From Comamonadaceae bacterium (lineage in GTDB: Bacteria; Pseudomonadota; Gammaproteobacteria; Burkholderiales; Burkholderiaceae_C), in the NCBI GenBank assembly GCA_947460165.1, contig CANHKH010000019.1, forward strand, positions 1-18,441: a stretch of 18,441 nt of DNA, in the 5' to 3' direction. Below the pieces are notes generated by a model that was not told the DNA's origin, did not search any database, and saw only the letters and a list, made by a program, of their open reading frames with translations. The position numbers and the translations under genes were made by a program. Each line of letters opens with the position of its first letter. The first letter of the stretch is position 1. Of the stretch, positions 1 through 7,447 are shown piece by piece.

Positions 1-633
1 AAATGGGAGCTGCTCGCGCCCGTGGTGGCCATTGGCGCCTTGGTCAGCGGGCTGGCCACGCCCACTGAGAGCGCGGCAGTCACCGCCATGTACGCCATCG
101 TCACGCAAGCGGGGGCCCACCGCGAGCTGAGCTTTCGCCTCTTGGTGCGCTGCCTCAACGAGTCGGCGCAAATCATTGGTGGCGTGCTGCTGATATTGGG
201 CATGGCCCTGGCCTTGACCAACTTCCTGATTGACGCGGGCATTCCAGACGCGGCCATTGAAGCGGTGCAAAGCGCCATCCCCAACAAATGGGTGTTTTTG
301 CTGGTGCTCACCGTGTTCTTGTTGGTGGCTGGCGCACTGATGGAGATTTTTGCCGCCATCGTGGTGCTGGTGCCCCTGCTCTTGCCCGTGGCCATGAGCT
401 ACGGCATAGACCCGGTGCACTTCGGCATTATTTTCTTGGCCGCCATGGAAATGGGCTTTTTGTGCCCGCCTGCGGGCATGAACATCTACTTTTCATCGGC
501 CATGTTTGGCAAGTCCGTGCGCGAAGTGGCCGTGGCCGTGCTGCCCGCCTTGTTGGCCATCTTCTTGGGCACCTTGCTCATCGCGGCTGTGCCTTGGTTG
601 TCGACGGGGCTGATGGGCTTGTTCAAAGCCTGA
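1..633 (+). CDS. dctM: TRAP transporter large permease (DctM family), 3' part
   Basis: The frame is open from base 1, so the gene begins outside the window; 210 codons of the C-terminal half are present and end at TGA. DctM is the membrane subunit that drives sodium-coupled uptake of organic acids together with a DctP receptor and the small DctQ subunit. Visible hallmarks are the GLATPTESAA motif near residue 20, three or four long hydrophobic segments (about 60-83, 95-133, 180-205) and the conserved MGFLCPPAGMN stretch around 155. The protein closes with a short tail after the last membrane helix, so the 3' end looks intact. The substrate cannot be told from this part. No clear terminator is visible in the 185 bases before the next gene. 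The family call is secure; the partner subunits would lie upstream of the window. Confidence 0.93.
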   Translation, partial: KWELLAPVVAIGALVSGLATPTESAAVTAMYAIVTQAGAHRELSFRLLVRCLNESAQIIGGVLLILGMALALTNFLIDAGIPDAAIEAVQSAIPNKWVFLLVLTVFLLVAGALMEIFAAIVVLVPLLLPVAMSYGIDPVHFGIIFLAAMEMGFLCPPAGMNIYFSSAMFGKSVREVAVAVLPALLAIFLGTLLIAAVPWLSTGLMGLFKA

Positions 634-818
634 GGGCGATGGTGGGCCGCATGAAATGCGCAGGCAATCTGTCATGTATTTGTAGGAACTGGCCTGCCGG
701 CGATGGGTGGCGTGAAGAAATGCCTTTGAAAGCCACGCTCATTCGCTTTTCATACCCCCTCAGGTCCATACCGGGCTGAGGATGGGCAAAATGGCCCCTC
801 ATCCACAAGGAGCACCCC

Positions 819-1655
819 ATGCGCGCATTGCCCACCCCCTGCCTCACGGTCGCCAGCATGGCACTGCTTCTGGCCGCAACGCCCGCCTTGGCCCAAAACG
901 CCAACAAGCAGCCGCTGTGGGAGTTGGGGGCAGCGGGCATTGGCGTGTCCCAGCAGGCCTACCCGGGCGCCAGCGCCCAGGTCTCGCGCGGGCTGGCGCT
1001 GCCCTACTTTGTGTACCGCGGCGAGGTATTGCGCGCCGACCGAGACACGGCGGGCCTGCGTGCCTTCAAGACAGATCGCATGGAAGTCGACATCGGCGTG
1101 GCCGGCTCATTTGGAGCCCGGGCTGATGAAATTGACGAACGCCAAGGCATGCCCAGGCTGGGCACGCTGATTGAATTTGGCCCCCGCGTGAAATGGAAAC
1201 TCAGCGAAGACCAGGCCGGTGGAGGCTGGCGCGTGGAGTTGCCGCTGCGCGGCGTGTTTGACCTCAGCGACGGCGCGGCCCACCGCGGCATGGCCTTTGA
1301 GCCCAAGCTGGTGTACCAGCGTCGGGCCAGCGCCGGGTGGTTTTACTCCACCAGCGTGAGTGCCATCGTGGCCGACAAAAGCCTGGCCCATACCTTCTAC
1401 GGGGTGGCCCCCCAATACGCCTTGGCCAGCCGCCCCAGCTACGAGGCGCAAAGCGGCCTGGTGGCTTGGCGGTTGAACGCGTCGGTGTTCCACCAACTCT
1501 CACGCGACTGGCGCGTCTTTGGTTTTGGCCGCATCGACAGCGTGGCCGGTGCGGCCAACGAAAACAGCCCCTTGGTCAAAAAAACCAATGGTGCTTCCCT
1601 GGGGCTGGGCCTGACCTACACCTGGCTGCGGTCTGAGCGCAGCGCGGTGGACTGA
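819..1655 (+). CDS. MipA/OmpV family outer-membrane protein
   Basis: The 278-residue protein begins with a signal peptide (MRALPTPCLTVASMALLLAA, cleavage probably after ALA near residue 25). The mature part has alternating beta-strand patterns typical of the MipA/OmpV barrel: WELGAAGIG at its start, a GPRVKWKL strand near 125, and the terminal GLGLTYTWLRSE strand. The family length is about 250 to 280, so it is full length. MipA of E. coli was described as a scaffold linking murein enzymes; OmpV relatives are outer-membrane porin-like proteins. The role here is not determined. The start is supported by an AAGGAG-like ribosome site about 8 bases upstream. The last 145 bases, including the stop, occur again near 2.4 kb as an orphan copy, suggesting a former tandem paralogue. 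Confidence 0.85.
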   Translation: MRALPTPCLTVASMALLLAATPALAQNANKQPLWELGAAGIGVSQQAYPGASAQVSRGLALPYFVYRGEVLRADRDTAGLRAFKTDRMEVDIGVAGSFGARADEIDERQGMPRLGTLIEFGPRVKWKLSEDQAGGGWRVELPLRGVFDLSDGAAHRGMAFEPKLVYQRRASAGWFYSTSVSAIVADKSLAHTFYGVAPQYALASRPSYEAQSGLVAWRLNASVFHQLSRDWRVFGFGRIDSVAGAANENSPLVKKTNGASLGLGLTYTWLRSERSAVD

Positions 1656-1662
1656 GGGTGGG
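1518..1662 (+). repeat. Direct repeat, copy 1 (3' end of mipA-like gene)
   Basis: This 145-bp segment, from the codons for FGRIDSVAG to just past the stop, recurs at 2331..2475 at a constant offset of 813 bases with no gaps and about 90 % identity by hand count. The pair flanks the BrnT/BrnA genes. Confidence 0.85.
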
Positions 1663-1719
1663 TACCCCAGGGCGGTAAAGACCGGGAAGCTCTTGCCGGC
1701 CGTGGGCCGTTTCGCGGAA

Positions 1720-1989
1720 CTAAGACTTGCGCGCCTGGGCCAAATCGTTCTCCAGCAACAAGCGCACATACCGGGTGTAGGGCAAGCCATGCTCCTGGGC
1801 GCGGTGTTTCACCGCGTCCAGCAAAGCCTGCGGCATACGCAAATGCATGGCGGCTGACTTGGCTTCAAGTTCAAAACGCATGGGCTTAAAACCACTCAAG
1901 TCAAAGGCCGTCAAGTCGGCCTGCGCCACAAAATCCTCGGCAGCGTCGTCGCTGGCCAAGCTGGGCATGGGCTTAAGTTTGGTGTTCAT
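1720..1989 (-). CDS. brnA: BrnA-like / CopG-type antitoxin
   Basis: The 89-residue protein ends in a ribbon-helix-helix type region: SAAMHLRMPQALLDAVKHRA (about 45-64), then EHGLPYTRYVRLLLENDL, the layout seen in CopG/BrnA antitoxins. These bind DNA as dimers and neutralise the partner RNase toxin through the N-terminal segment. The start codon lies inside the 3' end of the upstream toxin gene (17-base overlap), so the two are translationally coupled in the order toxin then antitoxin, as in known brnTA loci. Autoregulation of the shared promoter by the antitoxin is usual in this family but is inferred here. The family assignment rests on the motif and on the neighbour; a generic CopG protein is the alternative. 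Confidence 0.82.
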   Translation of the reverse strand: MNTKLKPMPSLASDDAAEDFVAQADLTAFDLSGFKPMRFELEAKSAAMHLRMPQALLDAVKHRAQEHGLPYTRYVRLLLENDLAQARKS

Positions 1990-2257
1990 AGTGGTCTATC
2001 TCTGGCTGGTGCATGAAACGGGCGCTGATGGGTCGCAAAAAGGTCTTTGAGTCGCGGTGTCGCAAGGTGAAAACCAAAAAAACGAAACGCCCCTCGGCTG
2101 TTTGGCCAATGGCACGCATGCGTGGCTCATGAGGGTGAGGGTCAGCCATGACCACAGGCTGGCCCAAAAGAGCTGACTCCACCTCCTTCTTGCTCACACC
2201 GTGCTTGCCGCATTTGGGCCAATTGCCATCGTCCCAATCGAATTCGGCAATTTTCAT
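1973..2257 (-). CDS. brnT: BrnT family type II toxin (DUF497, RelE-like RNase)
   Basis: The 94-residue protein fits the usual BrnT length of about 90. It shows the family pattern: an N-terminal FDWDD, then KHGVSKKEVESALL (about 18-31), a central VFLVFTLRH strand, and the C-terminal signature LRPISARFMHQPE. BrnT toxins fold like RelE and cleave RNA; BrnA inhibits them. It is the first gene of a two-gene minus-strand operon, with its stop overlapping the antitoxin start. Upstream on the minus strand lies an AT-richer stretch (about 2258-2300) that probably holds the promoter, though no clean -35/-10 pair stands out. The module sits between two copies of the mipA 3' end. Confidence 0.88.
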   Translation of the reverse strand: MKIAEFDWDDGNWPKCGKHGVSKKEVESALLGQPVVMADPHPHEPRMRAIGQTAEGRFVFLVFTLRHRDSKTFLRPISARFMHQPEIDHYEHQT

Positions 2258-2330
2258 GCTTGGATGATACGCAAATGTCTACACAATTTCCAGCTTGAAT
2301 GCGGGCCTATGAAGCCATTGCTGACGCAAG

Positions 2331-2475
2331 CTTGGCCTTGGCCGCATCGACTGCGTGGCCGGCACGGCCAAGGAAAACAGCCCATGGGTCAAGAAAACCA
2401 AGCTCGCCTCCCTGGGGCTGGGCCTGACCTACACCTGGCTGCGATCTGAGCACAGCGCGGTGGACTGAGGGTGGG
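2331..2475 (+). pseudogene. mipA/ompV paralogue remnant (3' end only)
   Basis: This segment reads in frame as LGRIDCVAGTAKENSPWVKK followed by the same GLGLTYTWLRSE ending and TGA stop as the intact gene at 819..1655. About 44 codons survive; upstream similarity stops abruptly near 2331. Differences from the intact copy are scattered substitutions without indels, and the reading frame is preserved. It is therefore probably the tail of a once-functional paralogue rather than a fresh duplication. Confidence 0.8.
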
Positions 2476-2596
2476 AAGCCGCCCAGCGCTAAGGGGTACG
2501 GCTTAAATACATGATGTTGACGGCGTAGACACCAATTTGGCCACCACTGCAAGCCAAGGGCACAACACTTCCATGTCACATCCTGCGCAAGGCTTT

Positions 2597-2809
2597 TCAG
2601 GCCAGCACCTTGTCCAGCATAAACGGGAGCTTGATGTAAGGCGGCACAGGCTCCCATGACGGCCTCCGGCATGAGGTACGGCTTGTTTTTCCAGTAAAGT
2701 ATTGCGGCGGGTAAGCGTGAGACTTGTAGAGGTTGTCGGCGACGGCAACATCCCAAACGGGTGGACCCCTCGAACTCAGGACCTGCACCTTTTTCAAACG
2801 CCCGCGCAT
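2597..2809 (-). CDS. Unrecognised short ORF, doubtful
   Basis: The frame would encode 70 residues, basic and rich in aromatic residues, with a central DVAVADNLYKSHAYPPQYF and ending in KLPFMLDKVLA. I recognise no family. The start codon falls inside a 7-bp-stem GC hairpin and no good ribosome site precedes it, which argues against translation from there. Overlapping minus-strand frames of similar length exist, so chance in GC-rich DNA is the main alternative. It could also be a fragment of a decayed gene. Confidence 0.2.
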   Translation of the reverse strand: MRGRLKKVQVLSSRGPPVWDVAVADNLYKSHAYPPQYFTGKTSRTSCRRPSWEPVPPYIKLPFMLDKVLA

Positions 2810-2816
2810 GCGGGCG
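2799..2816. other. Perfect GC-rich hairpin
   Basis: CGCCCGC (2799-2805), loop GCAT and GCGGGCG (2810-2816) form a perfect 7-bp stem. On the plus strand it is followed by ATTTCTTT. It could be a weak terminator or an intergenic palindrome, but no gene clearly ends into it. Confidence 0.4.
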
Positions 2817-3208
2817 ATTTCTTTGGGTCGTCAGAAAATGACTCAAGGCCGCCATGGTTGCGAGTCAGCGGCAGGCAGCAAACGCGTGGCGTCCAAGGTA
2901 TCAGCGCACCAAAACCTCAGCCTCCCCGTCACCATCTGCACGCCCTTTGTTTTGGCCACATGTGCTGCCCAGGCTACAGGTTGGCCCATGAAAGAACCTG
3001 GTCTTCCCGAATTCATCGACCCTTTCAGACTGGTCATCGGCAATGCGGGTCTTGGCGTCAGCCCCGTTCAAGTTCCACTGCCCTGCTCCAGTTCAATTCT
3101 CGCGACACTGTGGCGACAATCTTGCCGCCATAGGGTGTGACCAACACGATGTGTAGTCAGGCCGGCTCCAAGGGACTAGAAGTCAGGAACTGCGCAGGAA
3201 AAATGAAG

Positions 3209-3257
3209 GTGCTGCGCGTGCCCCCACCCCGGCCCTCCCCCAGCGGGGGAGGAATTC
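3209..3257 (+). repeat. C-rich dispersed palindromic repeat, copy A
   Basis: The core is GGTGCTGCGCGTGCCCCCAC, then CCCGGCCCTCCCCCAG and a GGGGGAGG arm ending in GAATTC. The CTCCCCC/GGGGGAG arms form a small hairpin. Two more copies lie at 5251..5298 and 5359..5412. All three are intergenic. Confidence 0.85.
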
Positions 3258-3374
3258 GGGGAACTGCCGTGGCTGAATCGAGCCACTTTGTCTTCGCTCT
3301 GGGGCTGCGCTCTGTGGCTACGCTGGCGCCAGCTTCGCCCCTGAATCAGCCTTCAGACATGGGGCCAGCCAAGC

Positions 3375-3737
3375 TCAGGGGGCGCCGCCGCTGGCCTTGG
3401 ACACGTAGCGGGCCAAGGCTGCGATTTGGGCGTCAGTGAGCGTGGCTCGGTACGAGGGCATGCTGCCCAAACCGTTGCGCAGGGCTTGGGCCACGCGGGC
3501 GGCGTCGGGCTTGAGCTCATCGAGCACGGGGCCGATGGCGCCTTCAGTGTTGGCGTCTTTGAGGGTGTGGCACACCGCGCAGGCGGGCACAGCCGACAAA
3601 AACAACACTTTGCCTTGGGCGTAGGCTGCATCGGCCGGCTGGGCCTGCGCCGAGCCAGCGCCGGCCAGCACTGCAGTCAAAAAGACCAGCGCATGCAAGG
3701 GCGAGCGCAAAGAGCTGCGAATGCGCTGCACGCTCAT
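3375..3737 (-). CDS. sorB: Sulfite dehydrogenase cytochrome c subunit (SorB-like)
   Basis: The 120-residue protein has a Sec signal peptide (hydrophobic stretch 14-30, cleavage after AQA at 32). The mature part is a single class I cytochrome c domain of about 88 residues. The haem-binding CAVCH lies at 53-57 and the likely axial methionine at 93 in GSMPSY. In SorAB enzymes this subunit takes electrons from the molybdenum centre and passes them to the respiratory chain in the periplasm. Its ATG overlaps the stop codon of sorA by ATGA, so the two are co-translated. The pairing with the molybdopterin subunit makes SorB the best name; the sequence alone supports only a small c-type cytochrome. 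No terminator is evident downstream. Confidence 0.85.
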   Translation of the reverse strand: MSVQRIRSSLRSPLHALVFLTAVLAGAGSAQAQPADAAYAQGKVLFLSAVPACAVCHTLKDANTEGAIGPVLDELKPDAARVAQALRNGLGSMPSYRATLTDAQIAALARYVSKASGGAP

Positions 3738-4963
3738 GCCACGGTGACCTTCACGGCGTGGTCGACCCAGCTGCTGTTGTTGTAGCCGCTGACGTTTTCG
3801 CCCCGGGTCTGGGGCTGCACGTTGCCCATGGTATCGGTGGCGCGGCTCACCAAGGTGTGGCTGCCGGCGGGCAGGCGCACGGCCAACACAAATTGGCGCC
3901 AGGCGTATTTGCCCATGTCGGGGCCGACCAAGCGGGCATCGCGCCAGGACTGGCCGCCGTCAATGGAGACCTCGACCTTTTGGACAGCGTGCATGCCGCC
4001 AAACGCCACGCCTTGAATTTGGGTCATGCCGGCGGCACGGGCCGCGCCCTCGCCGCTGGGGGAGTTGATCCAGGACTTGACACTCATCTCCAGCACCGAG
4101 GGCTGGTTGGGGCTGGCCTGGGCGCCGGGGGGCGTGATGCGGTAGCCGTGCGACATGATGCGGGCGTCGCTCTCGGTGTTGGTAAAGGCCAGGCGCTTGA
4201 CGTACTTGATGTTGTTGACGCCGGTGTAGCCAGGCACGATGAGGCGAAGCGGGCCGCCATGGGCCAGGGGGATGGGGGCGCCGTTCATTTCCCAGGCGAG
4301 CATGGCGTCGGCCAGCGCAGCGGCGGGCACAGAGCGCTCGACGATGATGGTTTTGGGGTCCACGCCCTCGGGCAGCTTTTCACCGCCGGTGCCGGTCATG
4401 AAGGCCAACGCGCCATCGAGGCCGCCCAGGGCCTCGACCACGGCGCGCACGGGCACGCCGCTCCACACCACACAGCCGGCAGCGCCCACGGTCCAGGGTG
4501 TGCCGCTGGGCTTGGTGGGGAAAAAGCCCCGGCCGTTGCCCGAGCACTGCAGCACCGCCACCACGGTTTCAAGGCCCATGGTTTTGAGCTCGCCCACGGT
4601 GAGCTTGCGTGGGTTTTTGACGCCTTCCAGGCTGATCTCCCAGGCGTCGCGGTTGGCCACGATGGACGCATCGGGTGCGGGCAGGTTGTTGCGGATGTAG
4701 AGCTGCTCGGCCGGTGTGATGACGCTGGTGCCAAAGGCGCTGCGCCGGGTCTCCAGCGTGCTGCTGCTGTGCACGATGACGCTGGCCGGGTCTTTCCAGT
4801 TGACGTAAGTCGGCAGCGGACGCACCGCCGCAGGGGCCGCAACTGGCGCCGCGGCTTGGGCCGATGCGCCCCGCGTGAAACTGGCCAACCCGGCCGCAGC
4901 CAATGCACCCAAGCTGGTGCTGAGCAGGCGGCGGCGGGGCAATGAGGAGGGGCTGAGGTTCAT
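3734..4963 (-). CDS. sorA: Sulfite dehydrogenase molybdopterin subunit (SorA-like)
   Basis: The 409-residue protein has a twin-arginine signal (LPRRRLLSTSLGALAAAG), consistent with export of a folded molybdoenzyme. The sulfite-oxidase fold follows. The molybdenum-ligand cysteine is Cys140 in LQCSGNGR, a cofactor-binding block is HGGPLRLIVPGYTG (235-248), and a C-terminal Ig-like dimerisation domain (about 283-409) contains EVSIDGGQSW. The enzyme oxidises sulfite to sulfate and passes electrons to SorB, encoded next with a 4-base overlap. In characterised sulfite oxidases the active-site segment reads R-N-H; here it is R91-N92-N93, so the usual histidine is replaced. The start has a good GGAG site about 8 bases upstream. 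A YedY-like or SoxC-like role is a less likely alternative. Confidence 0.87.
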   Translation of the reverse strand: MNLSPSSLPRRRLLSTSLGALAAAGLASFTRGASAQAAAPVAAPAAVRPLPTYVNWKDPASVIVHSSSTLETRRSAFGTSVITPAEQLYIRNNLPAPDASIVANRDAWEISLEGVKNPRKLTVGELKTMGLETVVAVLQCSGNGRGFFPTKPSGTPWTVGAAGCVVWSGVPVRAVVEALGGLDGALAFMTGTGGEKLPEGVDPKTIIVERSVPAAALADAMLAWEMNGAPIPLAHGGPLRLIVPGYTGVNNIKYVKRLAFTNTESDARIMSHGYRITPPGAQASPNQPSVLEMSVKSWINSPSGEGAARAAGMTQIQGVAFGGMHAVQKVEVSIDGGQSWRDARLVGPDMGKYAWRQFVLAVRLPAGSHTLVSRATDTMGNVQPQTRGENVSGYNNSSWVDHAVKVTVA

Positions 4964-5250
4964 GGGTGACTCCTGCGGTTATGGACGAGATAAATCGAAC
5001 AGATCAGGCGGGTATTGTGCTCGGTCATGCCTGGGGCCAGTGACTGGGCTTTTCAATGACTCGCTTGCGGGTGAAAGCTCAGGTGCGTCTAGGGCCCGGG
5101 GGTGCTGGGAAAACAAGCCGCGCGTTCTTTGCCACCTTTGGAGATGGCCTGCCAGAGATTTCTGGCGTGAGGCAAAGACTGTTGGCTGGCACGAATCGCC
5201 AGCAGGCTGTCTACAGGGGGCGAGGTCGGGCTGAGCGCAGAAAAAACAAG

Positions 5251-5298
5251 GGTGCTGCGCGTGCCCCCACCCCAACCCTCCCCCAGAGGGGGAGGGAG
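5251..5298 (+). repeat. C-rich dispersed palindromic repeat, copy B
   Basis: It shares GGTGCTGCGCGTGCCCCCAC and a CTCCCCC/GGGGGAG hairpin with copy A. It lies 61 bases before copy C in the same orientation. Confidence 0.85.
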
Positions 5299-5358
5299 CA
5301 AATGCAAGGGGCCAGGCCTTGTCGGCTTTGCCCTTTTGGCAAGGCTTGAGGAAACAGT

Positions 5359-5412
5359 GGTGCTTCGCGTGCCCCCACCCCGGCCCTCCCCCAGAGAAGG
5401 AGGGAGGAATTC
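5359..5412 (+). repeat. C-rich dispersed palindromic repeat, copy C
   Basis: It begins GGTGCTTCGCGTGCCCCCAC and ends GGGAGGAATTC, matching copy A at both ends. One hairpin arm is degraded (AGAAGGAGG). It stops 13 bases short of the stop codon of the flavin-reductase-like gene. Confidence 0.85.
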
Positions 5413-5425
5413 AAGGGGCCTGGGC

Positions 5426-6067
5426 TCACATGTGGTCGATGGCGGTGGACACGGTCGCTGCTTGATCGGCCTTGTCGGACAGGGCAAAGCGGTCGGTGGT
5501 GCGGGTGTAAAAGCTCGCGCCAAAACGCGCCACGGGGCTGTACTCGCGCAGGTTGACGCGCCAGGCTTGGGTGTCTATGAGTCCGTCGCGGGCAGCCAGC
5601 CATTTGATGCGGCCTATGAACACGTAGCGGCTGGGGGTTTCCAGGGTTTCGTGCAGCACGCATTCAAAGGCAATGGGCGCTTCTTGAATGCGTGGCGGGG
5701 CCACGCAGTGCGAGGGCACGGCCGTCAGGCCCACCTCGGTGAGTTCGTTCACGTCAGACGGGAAAGCCTCGCCGCAGTTGTGCATTTTTTGCGCCATGGG
5801 CTCGTCGGACATGTGGACCACGAACTCTTGGTTGTGCAAGATGTTGGCGGCCGTGTCTTTGAGCCGGCCGTCGGACAGGCGGTTGATGCTGATCATCAAG
5901 ATGGGCGGGTCTTCGCCGACCATGTTGAACATGGAAAACGGCGCGGCGTTGACGATGCCTTCAGCGCTGATGGTGGTCACCAGGGCAATGGGCCTGGGCA
6001 CGATCAAGCTGGCCATGAGCTTGTAGCGCTGGTAGCTGGTGATGTCGTCAAAGTTAACTTCGGTCAT
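5426..6067 (-). CDS. Flavin-reductase-like FMN-binding protein (DIM6/NTAB family)
   Basis: The 213-residue protein shows the split-barrel flavin reductase pattern: LIVPRPIALVTTISAEG (about 20-36), VNAAPFSMFN, then GRLKDTAANI (about 68-77). These segments form the FMN pocket. Relatives reduce flavin for two-component monooxygenases or act on unknown substrates. I chose the ATG at 6067 because the open frame above it runs into the terminator of the upstream gene. No strong ribosome site is visible. It lies downstream of a Bug receptor but behind that terminator. A paralogue of equal length sits at 16184..16825 in the other catabolic cluster. No monooxygenase partner is encoded in the window. 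Confidence 0.85.
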   Translation of the reverse strand: MTEVNFDDITSYQRYKLMASLIVPRPIALVTTISAEGIVNAAPFSMFNMVGEDPPILMISINRLSDGRLKDTAANILHNQEFVVHMSDEPMAQKMHNCGEAFPSDVNELTEVGLTAVPSHCVAPPRIQEAPIAFECVLHETLETPSRYVFIGRIKWLAARDGLIDTQAWRVNLREYSPVARFGASFYTRTTDRFALSDKADQAATVSTAIDHM

Positions 6068-6094
6068 GGGTGCGGAGTGGGTTGTGATGCGGCC

Positions 6095-6145
6095 AAAAAA
6101 AACAAGCGGCGGCCTGCAGTCTAAAGGGACTGCCAAGCCGCCGCT
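6095..6145 (-). terminator. Intrinsic terminator of the Bug receptor gene
   Basis: The outer stem is AGCGGCGGC (6105-6113) with GCCGCCGCT (6137-6145); an inner stem is CAGTC (6117-6121) with GACTG (6128-6132). On the minus strand it is followed by eight U residues (A run 6095-6102). It lies 40 bases after the stop of the gene at 6185..7174. Confidence 0.85.
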
Positions 6146-6184
6146 GGCGGGGTAGCCAAGGGGCGGGTGCCCCAGGGCCGCGAA

Positions 6185-7174
6185 TCAGACGATCACTTCG
6201 ACCTTGGCGCGCTTGGCCACTGCAGTCCAAGTGGTGATTTGAGACTGGATCAACTTGACGAAGTCGTCACCCACCACAGGCGTTTTGCGGGCCAGGGTTT
6301 GAATGTCTTCCAGGCGCGAGGCAATGTCAGGCTTGGACAAGATCTCGGGGATGAGCGCGGTCAAGCGCTGGGCAATGGGCGCGGGCAGGTTTTTGGGTGC
6401 CGACAGACCCAGCCACTGCGAGCCGGTGAGCGAGGGGAAACCTTGCTCGGCAAAGGTGGGGATGTTGGGCAGGGCACTCAGGCGCTGGGGCGTGGACACA
6501 GCCAGGGCGCGCAGCGATCCGGCCTTGAGCTGGGCCACGTTGGTGGTGACGGGGTCGAACACGCCGTCGATTTGCCCGCCCATCAAGTCTTGCATGGCAG
6601 GCGCACTGCCTTGGTAGGGCACGTGGTCGTGGTCGGTGGCGTTGCCGTCAATTTTGAGCAATTCGCCAAACAAGTGGTTGGCCGAGCCAATGCCCGAGGA
6701 GCCGTAGCGCAAAACTTTGGTTTTGGCGGCGTTCACGTACTGCGCCAGGGTTTGGTAGGGCGAGTTGGCGCGCACCAAGAGCAGCATGGGCGCCTCCACC
6801 AGCATGCCCATGTGGGTGAAGTCGGCCACCGGGTCAAAAGGCATGCTGCGGCGGGTGGCGGTGGCGTACACGTGCACCGACGCGTGGCTGACCAAAAGGG
6901 AATAGCCGTCGGCCGGCAGGCGCGAGGCGTATTCGGTGCCAACGAGGCCGCCCGCACCGGCGCGGTTTTCAACCACCACGGTTTGCGACAGGGCCTGCGA
7001 GAGGTGGGGCGCCATCAAGCGGGCGATGGTGTCCACCAGGCCGCCGGGGGGGTATTGGCAAATCAGACGCACCGGGCCACGGGTGGGCCATGCAGACGAT
7101 TGGGCATGGACCCAAGGGGCGGCCATGCCTGCCACACCCGCCACGCCTGCAGACAATAATTGACGACGCTTCAT
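6185..7174 (-). CDS. Bug/TctC family periplasmic solute receptor
   Basis: The 329-residue protein starts with a signal peptide (MKRRQLLSAGVAGVAGMAAP, cleavage after HAQ near 25) whose RRQLL resembles a Tat motif. The mature domain has the Bug hallmarks: VRLICQYPPGGLVDTIAR (35-52), VVVENRAGAGGLVGTEY (66-82), then ADGYSLL and GSSGIGSANHL. Bug proteins bind carboxylates or related small solutes and serve tripartite tricarboxylate transporters. No TctA or TctB membrane partner is in the window, as is common for the many orphan Bug genes of Burkholderiales. AGGAG lies 6 bases before the ATG. The gene ends in a strong terminator. The ligand is unknown; the divergent racemase-like gene may share its metabolic context. 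Confidence 0.93.
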   Translation of the reverse strand: MKRRQLLSAGVAGVAGMAAPWVHAQSSAWPTRGPVRLICQYPPGGLVDTIARLMAPHLSQALSQTVVVENRAGAGGLVGTEYASRLPADGYSLLVSHASVHVYATATRRSMPFDPVADFTHMGMLVEAPMLLLVRANSPYQTLAQYVNAAKTKVLRYGSSGIGSANHLFGELLKIDGNATDHDHVPYQGSAPAMQDLMGGQIDGVFDPVTTNVAQLKAGSLRALAVSTPQRLSALPNIPTFAEQGFPSLTGSQWLGLSAPKNLPAPIAQRLTALIPEILSKPDIASRLEDIQTLARKTPVVGDDFVKLIQSQITTWTAVAKRAKVEVIV

Positions 7175-7447
7175 ATGATCTCCTGATTGATTGAAATAAA
7201 AATTTTGCCGTTCAAGCTAATACCCACAGGAACGGATCCCACACCCCTTGAGCACAAGCTGTGCCACACCCTGCTTGGGCCTTGGACGGGCCATTCGATG
7301 AAAATTAACTCTTCCCCGGCTGGCCCACGAGCCAAATTGGGGCGGACTCGCCACAGATGCACCCAAATGGTGAGGAGGAAAATTAAATTCTCACTTTTGG
7401 TGCGCATCCATTGGTGTTTACCAACGAATTTGACAAAATTTCAAGCC
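7175..7447. promoter_or_regulatory. Divergent promoter region, AT-rich
   Basis: These 273 bases separate the Bug gene (minus) from the racemase-like gene (plus) and are clearly more AT-rich than the surroundings. TTGGT (7411-7415), GTTT and ACCAA (7420-7424) form a small inverted repeat shortly before the plus-strand start, a possible operator. A frame open from 7187 into the racemase gene adds a non-homologous extension and is not accepted as coding. Confidence 0.4.

Larger units (their letters stand above)
2476..3374. other. Gene-poor interval, about 0.9 kb
   Basis: No open frame here resembles a family I know, and frames on both strands are short and lack convincing ribosome sites. The interval holds a weak 70-codon minus-strand frame (2597..2809), a GC-rich hairpin (2799..2816) and one copy of the C-rich dispersed repeat (3209..3257). 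It looks like decayed DNA beside the toxin-antitoxin module and the mipA remnant. Confidence 0.6.
4964..5425. other. Intergenic region upstream of sorA with two C-rich repeats
   Basis: This 460-base stretch holds the sorAB promoter region (minus strand, roughly 4975-5030, AT-richer, no clean -35/-10 identified) and repeat copies B and C. I see no gene in it; the open frames over the repeats are products of their low-complexity composition. Confidence 0.6.

Noticed and set aside
2492..2687. Ten-base direct repeat GGTACGGCTT at about 2495 and 2674
   Set aside because: It is too short and isolated to support an element or a duplication claim.
2757..2790. tRNA-like T-arm (TTCGAGG on the minus strand) near a GGTCCACC end
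   Set aside because: The stem bases around the loop do not pair properly and no anticodon arm could be placed; chance resemblance is more likely.
3758..4945. Plus-strand open frame of 395 codons
   Set aside because: It lies antisense to sorA and its His/Gly/Ala-rich composition is the typical shadow of a GC-rich gene; the minus strand has clear sulfite-oxidase motifs.
5027..5053. Hairpin-like GGCCAG/CTGGGC followed by TTTT on the plus strand
   Set aside because: The loop is too small for a stable terminator and no plus-strand gene ends there.
6068..6136. Longer start for the flavin-reductase-like gene
   Set aside because: The extension runs through the intrinsic terminator of the upstream Bug gene and has no similarity to the family.
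7187..7447. N-terminal extension of the racemase-like gene by 87 codons
   Set aside because: The translated segment has no similarity to the family, and the region is AT-rich with promoter character; the family start motif lies just after the ATG at 7448.
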